NCBI GenBank assembly: GCA_031376995.1
Contig: JANMEO010000196.1
Location: forward strand, 1-9,659
Length of the DNA stretch: 9,659 nt
Reading direction: 5' to 3'
Source of the DNA: CANHBY01 sp031376995
GTDB lineage: Bacteria; Pseudomonadota; Gammaproteobacteria; Burkholderiales; Burkholderiaceae_C
The notes under the pieces are model-generated. The model did no database searches, was not told the DNA's origin, and saw only the letters and a program-made list of their open reading frames with translations. Shown one piece after another: positions 6,131 through 9,659 of the stretch (positions are counted from its first letter, which is position 1; every line of letters begins with the position of its first letter). Both the position numbers and the translations under genes were made by a program.

Positions 6131-6221
6131 GGAGAGATGGATGAGCGGTTTAAGTCGCACGCCTGGAAAGCGTGTGGGGGTTAATAGCCCCCCGCGGGTT
6201 CGAATCCCGCTCTCTCCGCCA
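6131..6221 (+). tRNA. tRNA-Ser(GGA)
   Basis: This class II tRNA has a 7-bp acceptor stem, GGAGAGA (6131-6137) pairing with TCTCTCC (6211-6217), discriminator G at 6218 and an encoded CCA at 6219-6221. The anticodon stem CACGC/GCGTG encloses loop CTGGAAA, with anticodon GGA at 6165-6167, reading UCC and UCU. The long variable arm (GGGGG, TTAATAG-like loop, CCCCC) is typical of serine tRNAs. The T arm is GCGGGTTCGAATCCCGC. It stands alone, between a repeat pair and the ubiH-like gene. No duplicated 3' end is seen nearby that would mark an integrated element. Confidence 0.97.
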
Positions 6222-6235
6222 CAAGAATTTGTAGG

Positions 6236-6252
6236 GTGCCAATTTTTGGCAC
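6236..6252 (+). terminator. Perfect hairpin after tRNA-Ser, possible processing or termination signal
   Basis: GTGCCAA (6236-6242), TTT loop, TTGGCAC (6246-6252) is a perfect 7-bp stem located 15 bases after the tRNA end. It lacks a following T-run. An outer pair, TAGGGTG (6232-6238) and CACCCTA about 35 bases further on, could form an alternative fold. It might end the tRNA transcript, or be part of a promoter for the next gene (see 6247-6262). Confidence 0.4.
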
Positions 6253-6262
6253 GCTGATGGCA
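6247..6262 (+). promoter_or_regulatory. Near-consensus sigma-54 type -24/-12 site
   Basis: TGGCACGCTGATGGCA matches the sigma-54 pattern TGGCACG-N4-TTGCA except for one base (TGGCA for TTGCA). The invariant GG (6248-6249) and GC (6260-6261) are exactly 10 bases apart. Transcription would begin near 6273, 36 bases ahead of the ubiH-like start. The site overlaps the 6236-6252 hairpin, so the match could be chance within a palindrome. No enhancer site was identified. Confidence 0.3.
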
Positions 6263-6308
6263 CCAATATTTCACCCTAGCCCCCCTGGGTAGAAAAAAGT
6301 ACTCAGCA

Positions 6309-7427
6309 ATGCAAGACACGGACGTATTCATTCATGGGGCAGGAATCATTGGCCAAACTCTAGCCCTGAGTCTCGGCTCGATAGGCCTGCGTGTGACTCT
6401 CAGCGCCCCTGCCGAGCCCCCCAGATTGCAGGATGTGAGAGCTTATGCGCTGAACGCCCATTCGGTTGAATTACTGCGCCAAATCAAGGTATGGGATGCA
6501 CTACCTTCTCATGCGGTCACCCCCGTTTACGATATGCAGATTGAGGGTGATGCGCAGGCTGCACTATCATTCTCGGCCTGGCAGCAAGGCCTTGCTGCCT
6601 TGGCCTGGATCGTCGATGTCTCAGCACTTGAAGTCGCTTTATTGACCGCCGTCCAATTTGCCCCCAATGTTCACGTCTTGACAGCCGGCCAGCCGACACC
6701 CAATGCACTGCTCACGGCGATTTCTGAGGGAAGCCAATCAACACACCGAGATGCCTTGCCTGGCATGACGCTTGAGCGCACAAGCTATGGGCAAACCGCG
6801 ATCGCGGCACGGGTTTCATGCATTATCCCTCATGCCGGTGTGGCGCGGCAATGGTTTCGCTCGCCCGATGTTTTGGCGCTGCTGCCTTGTACACAAGGAC
6901 CCGAAGGTGACCCAGCTTACGCAATGGTCTGGTCTTTACCGAGTGAGCGCGCAAAATCCTTGATGGCTTTGCCAGAGGCTATTTTTGAAGATGCCCTGAA
7001 TGAGGCCTTTGTGCTGGCCAGCGGTGTTGGCCCCCTGAGGCTATATTCCCAGCGAAGTGCATGGCCCTTGTGTCGTCTCAAAGTGACACCTTGGTGTGGA
7101 CCAGGCTGGGTGTTGGTCGGAGATGTGGCGCACGCCATACATCCTTTAGCAGGCCAGGGCCTGAATCTAGGCTTGGCCGATGTAGCATCTCTACAGCGCG
7201 TGCTGTTAGAGCGGGAAAGTTGGCGCAGCCTAGGGGACATTAAGCTGCTGCGCAGGTATGTTCGCGCCCGTGCTTTGCCAACCCAAGCCATGGGCGACCT
7301 CACTGGTAGCTTGATGCATCTATTTGCAAACACCCACCCCCTGGTTAAAGCACTTCGCAATCAGGGCCTGAATCTGATCCACCATTTTCCGGTTCTCAAA
7401 AGTTGGTTGGCACAACAAGCGCTTTAA
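6309..7427 (+). CDS. UbiH/UbiF/VisC-family FAD-dependent monooxygenase
   Basis: This 372-residue flavoprotein hydroxylase belongs to the family that adds hydroxyl groups to the ubiquinone ring. The N-terminal Rossmann motif is GAGIIGQTLAL (Gly10, Gly12, Gly15). DVRAYALNAHSVELL fits the family's D-x-R-x-x-AL block. The second FAD motif is GD at 271-272, followed by the family signature HPLAGQGLNLGL (278-289). The length is slightly below the usual 380-400. The exact ring position (C5, C6 or C4a-type UbiH/UbiF/UbiI) cannot be decided from sequence. The enzyme would act at the inner membrane with the Ubi complex. The start at 6309 is preferred because it leaves the nucleotide-binding strand at the expected distance from the N-terminus, though the ribosome binding site is weak. 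A small hairpin with a T-run follows, then dsbC. Confidence 0.87.
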   Translation: MQDTDVFIHGAGIIGQTLALSLGSIGLRVTLSAPAEPPRLQDVRAYALNAHSVELLRQIKVWDALPSHAVTPVYDMQIEGDAQAALSFSAWQQGLAALAWIVDVSALEVALLTAVQFAPNVHVLTAGQPTPNALLTAISEGSQSTHRDALPGMTLERTSYGQTAIAARVSCIIPHAGVARQWFRSPDVLALLPCTQGPEGDPAYAMVWSLPSERAKSLMALPEAIFEDALNEAFVLASGVGPLRLYSQRSAWPLCRLKVTPWCGPGWVLVGDVAHAIHPLAGQGLNLGLADVASLQRVLLERESWRSLGDIKLLRRYVRARALPTQAMGDLTGSLMHLFANTHPLVKALRNQGLNLIHHFPVLKSWLAQQAL

Positions 7428-7462
7428 TGCGGCCTTTTCAGCCTATCGATGCCTTAAAGTGC

Positions 7463-7480
7463 ACCCATCATGGGTTTTTT
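7463..7480 (+). terminator. Short intrinsic-terminator-like hairpin after ubiH-like gene
   Basis: ACCCA (7463-7467), loop TCA, TGGGT (7471-7475), then a run of T to 7480. The stem is only 5 bp, so it is probably weak and allows read-through. It lies 29 bases before the preferred dsbC start, leaving little room for a separate dsbC promoter, which hints at partial attenuation between ubiH-like and dsbC. The ATG at 7470, an alternative dsbC start, sits inside this hairpin. Confidence 0.55.
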
Positions 7481-7508
7481 ATTTCCCCCTGATTCCGATT
7501 GGAAAATT

Positions 7509-8288
7509 ATGTTGAGTCAAAAATCACACCTTCGAAAACTAGCACTGATACTTTCATATTTTATTTGTATCCTACTTTACCCTCACTCGACGTGGGCCAA
7601 TGAAATTAAGATTCGTGCCGCAATCTCAGAGCGCTTGCCCCAACTCGCAAAGATTGATGAAGTCACAAAAACAGCTATGGGCTTATATGAGTTGCGTGTT
7701 GGTGCAGATATTTACTACACAGATGAAAATGGTGACTATTTTTTTGATGGTCACATGATTGATGCCAAAACTCGAATAAACCTTACGCAAGCACGTATTG
7801 ACAAACTCACAGCAATTAATTTTTCTTCGTTGCCGCTCAAAGATGCATTAATCTGGAAACGGGGAACTGGGGCCCGAAAGATCGCCGTTTTTGCCGATCC
7901 CAATTGCGGCTATTGCAAACGCTTTGAGCGTGACCTGCAGCAAGTTAAAGACGTGACTGTTTATACTTTTGTCTATCCGATTTTGGGACCAGACTCGCTT
8001 GAAAAAAGCCGCAATATTTGGTGTGCAAAGGACAACACCAAGGCGTGGTTAGACTGGATGTTGAACAACACAGTGCCTCCACGCTCAATGGCACCCTGTG
8101 ATATGGGCGCCCTAGAGCGTAATGCAGCTCTAGGTTCTCGGTACAAAGTCACGGGTACCCCAATGGTGGTTTTTGAAGATGGCAAGCGCGTCCCCGGGGC
8201 CATGAACTTGGATCAAATGGAAACACAGCTGCGCGCTAGCACTGCAGTGCCCCCAGAAACCAAAATCGCCCCCGCTTTATTAAGGTAA
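7509..8288 (+). CDS. dsbC: DsbC-family periplasmic protein-disulfide isomerase
   Basis: DsbC rearranges wrong disulfide bonds in periplasmic proteins and is kept reduced by DsbD. From the ATG at 7509 the protein has 259 residues. An N-terminal signal peptide (basic start, hydrophobic core, cleavage likely after HSTWA, residue 30) precedes the dimerisation domain (about 31-95). The thioredoxin fold carries the active-site CGYC (Cys133-Cys136, in FADPNCGYCKRFE), a second cysteine pair (Cys172 and Cys197) as in E. coli DsbC, and the cis-proline loop TGTP (Pro218). An in-frame ATG at 7470 would add 13 residues ahead of the signal, but it lies inside the upstream terminator-like hairpin. The 7509 ATG has GGA (7501-7503) 5 bases upstream and gives a normal signal sequence. 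It is followed 4 bases later by argB. DsbG is an alternative paralogue, but CGYC favours DsbC. Confidence 0.88.
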   Translation: MLSQKSHLRKLALILSYFICILLYPHSTWANEIKIRAAISERLPQLAKIDEVTKTAMGLYELRVGADIYYTDENGDYFFDGHMIDAKTRINLTQARIDKLTAINFSSLPLKDALIWKRGTGARKIAVFADPNCGYCKRFERDLQQVKDVTVYTFVYPILGPDSLEKSRNIWCAKDNTKAWLDWMLNNTVPPRSMAPCDMGALERNAALGSRYKVTGTPMVVFEDGKRVPGAMNLDQMETQLRASTAVPPETKIAPALLR

Positions 8289-8292
8289 CCCC

Positions 8293-9195
8293 ATGAGCGA
8301 TTCATCGTCTAACCTGCTCAATATTGCGCCTCGCGAGAAGGCTGAAATTTTGGCTCAGGCTTTACCCTACATTCGAAAATTTCATGGCAAAACTATTGTC
8401 ATCAAGTACGGTGGTAACGCCATGACCGACCCTCATTTGCAGCAAGATTTTGCAGAAGATGTGGTGCTGCTCAAGCTGGTAGGGATGAACCCGGTTGTGG
8501 TTCATGGCGGGGGCCCCCAGATTGATGAGGCTTTAGCCAAAATAGGGAAAAAAGGCACATTTATTCAGGGCATGCGGGTCACCGATGCGGAAACCATGGA
8601 AGTTGTCGAATGGGTTTTGGCAGGCCAGGTCCAACAAGACATTGTCGGCCTGATCAATGTTGCCGGCGGCAAAGCAGTAGGCTTGACTGGGCGCGACGGT
8701 GGTCTGATCCGTGCTCGCAAGTTTCGAATGCTCGACAAGGACGACCCCAGCAAAGTTCATGATGTTGGCCAAGTGGGTGAAATTGAAACCATCGACCCAA
8801 GTGTGGTCAAGGCGCTGCAAGATGATCAGTTTATTCCTGTGATTTCACCATTGGGATTTGGCGAAAATAACGAAAACTACAACATCAATGCAGATATTGT
8901 GGCTGGCAAACTGGCTGAGGTGCTCAAAGCCGAGAAGCTCATGATTTTAACTAACACGCCTGGTGTTCTGGATAAATCGGGCCAGTTGCTGACCAACCTC
9001 AGCGCGCGCGAGATTGATGCTTTATTTGCTGATGGCACCATCAGTGGTGGCATGTTGCCTAAAATTGGCTCAGCTTTGGATGCAGCTAAAAATGGCGTTA
9101 CAGCAGTGCACATCATCGATGGCCGTGTACCGCACGCCATGCTTCTGGAGGTTTTGACTGATCAGGCTTACGGCACCATGATCCGGTCTCATTGA
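8293..9195 (+). CDS. argB: Acetylglutamate kinase, ArgB
   Basis: ArgB phosphorylates N-acetylglutamate with ATP, the second step of arginine biosynthesis, in the cytoplasm. The 300-residue protein belongs to the amino-acid kinase family. KYGGNAM (Lys38-Met44) is the phosphate-binding loop, HGGGPQID (71-78) the substrate loop, and NYNINADIVAGKLA the conserved substrate and nucleotide region. GGMLPKIGSALDAA completes the active site. The N-terminal helix (IAPREKAEILAQALPYIRKF) and the length above the 258 residues of E. coli ArgB are marks of the hexameric, arginine-inhibited type (as in Pseudomonas and Thermotoga). Feedback inhibition by arginine is therefore likely. AAGG (8282-8285), inside the last codons of dsbC, is 7 bases from the ATG, so the two genes are co-transcribed and possibly translationally coupled. 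Nothing links the two functions; the pairing is positional. Confidence 0.97.
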   Translation: MSDSSSNLLNIAPREKAEILAQALPYIRKFHGKTIVIKYGGNAMTDPHLQQDFAEDVVLLKLVGMNPVVVHGGGPQIDEALAKIGKKGTFIQGMRVTDAETMEVVEWVLAGQVQQDIVGLINVAGGKAVGLTGRDGGLIRARKFRMLDKDDPSKVHDVGQVGEIETIDPSVVKALQDDQFIPVISPLGFGENNENYNINADIVAGKLAEVLKAEKLMILTNTPGVLDKSGQLLTNLSAREIDALFADGTISGGMLPKIGSALDAAKNGVTAVHIIDGRVPHAMLLEVLTDQAYGTMIRSH

Positions 9196-9305
9196 TCTGT
9201 GAGCGCTGTCCTGAGGTGCAGTGTGGCCAGCACCGAATGGAATCTCCAAAGGGTAGCGCAGTCGTTTGAGAACTTTGCGCAGGGTGCTGTTGATCAGACT
9301 TTGGC

Positions 9306-9330
9306 GATAATCAAGCGTGCTTCGATTATC
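9306..9330. terminator. Symmetric stem between argB and convergent VOC gene
   Basis: GATAATC (9306-9312) and GATTATC (9324-9330) form a 7-bp stem with an 11-base loop in the spacer between two genes facing each other. The location suits a two-way terminator, but no T-run follows on either strand and the stem is AT-rich. The rest of the 9196-9338 spacer holds nothing I recognise. Confidence 0.35.
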
Positions 9331-9338
9331 CTTGACGC

Positions 9339-9659
9339 TTACTGCAACGGAACCTCTTTAACCATCTCGGTTACGTTCTTAATTGCTAGGTCGCCTCGAT
9401 ACACGACATGCACCTTATTCCCGTCAGGATCGCGGAGGTAAGCGCCGTAATAACCGTCTCCATAATGCGACCGCTCCGCTGGCTCTCCCTCGCCTGTGCC
9501 CCCGGCGGCCAGACCCGCAAGATACGCGGCATCCACTGCGGTCTCACTTGGGGCCAGAAAAGCGACCATGCTGCCGTTGCCTACGCTCGCGGGTTGCCGA
9601 TTGAATGGCATGTAGACGTAGAAGCGAGGAAGTTGGCTACCTGGATAGACCCAGCAGGC
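9339..9659 (-). CDS. VOC-family (glyoxalase/bleomycin-resistance fold) protein, partial
   Basis: This is the C-terminal part of a VOC-superfamily protein. The reading frame stays open to the window edge (CWVYPGSQLPRFYVYMPFNR is encoded upstream of the ATG at 9611), so the true start lies outside. The visible 106 or so residues hold a typical second beta-alpha-beta-beta-beta module: ASVGNGSMVAFLAP, AVDAAYLAGLAAGGTGEGEP, and the conserved YYGAYLRDPDGNKVHVV near the end. The final Asp-Pro-Asp-Gly-Asn-Lys turn is common to small VOC proteins of unknown substrate annotated as glyoxalase/bleomycin-resistance/dioxygenase. A C-terminal tail of about 20 residues (RGDLAIKNVTEMVKEVPLQ) follows the usual end. 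The ATG at 9611 is internal, not the real start. It converges on argB, and substrate is unknown. Confidence 0.82.
   Translation of the reverse strand, partial: ACWVYPGSQLPRFYVYMPFNRQPASVGNGSMVAFLAPSETAVDAAYLAGLAAGGTGEGEPAERSHYGDGYYGAYLRDPDGNKVHVVYRGDLAIKNVTEMVKEVPLQ

Noticed and set aside
6131..6310. tRNA-Ser as an integration site for a genomic island
   Set aside because: No integrase and no duplicated tRNA 3' end were found within the window.
6062..6331. Minus-strand open frame of 89 codons
   Set aside because: It is the antisense translation of tRNA-Ser plus the repeat (the well-known ESGIRTRGG-type artefact of serine tRNA genes), not a protein.

Overview
This window looks like a piece of a betaproteobacterial chromosome, probably Burkholderiales and most like Comamonadaceae. 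That placement is inferred from the protein sequences (FabI, the Orn/Lys/Arg decarboxylase, a UbiH-like monooxygenase next to a DsbC-like protein, and a 300-residue ArgB) and from moderate GC content. No search was run.

Layout from left to right: fabI (+, enoyl-ACP reductase), then a 165-base palindromic repeat, then a short NfeD-type membrane protein gene (-). A divergent promoter region follows, and then a large PLP-dependent Orn/Lys/Arg decarboxylase (+). A 0.96 kb island comes next: a decayed IS3-type transposase bracketed by two long inverted copies of the same repeat family. After it come a stomatin/QmcA-like SPFH gene (+), another repeat pair, tRNA-Ser(GGA) (+), a UbiH-family FAD monooxygenase (+), a DsbC-family thiol isomerase (+), argB (+) and, convergent at the right edge, a partial VOC-domain gene (-). 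dsbC and argB are 4 bases apart, with the argB ribosome binding site inside the end of dsbC.

The coding genes are ordinary chromosomal ones. The least explained signal is a dispersed repeat with core GAACTGAAGATGCTGTGT and an outer end reading TATACCC. It occurs seven times: three inverted pairs (803/966, 4029/4990, 5999/6113) and one orphan half (1081-1104). Every copy or pair lies at the 3' end of a protein gene. The orphan half supplies the nfeD stop codon and most of its C-terminal tail. The outward TATA ends of two copies form -10-like hexamers just ahead of the SPFH gene and of tRNA-Ser.

NfeD and SPFH proteins usually work as partners and are commonly encoded side by side. Here they are on opposite strands and 3.5 kb apart, and the block between them (nfeD plus the decarboxylase) is flanked by oppositely oriented repeat copies. 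The simplest model is that recombination between repeats inverted this block. This is inference and can be tested by comparison with relatives.
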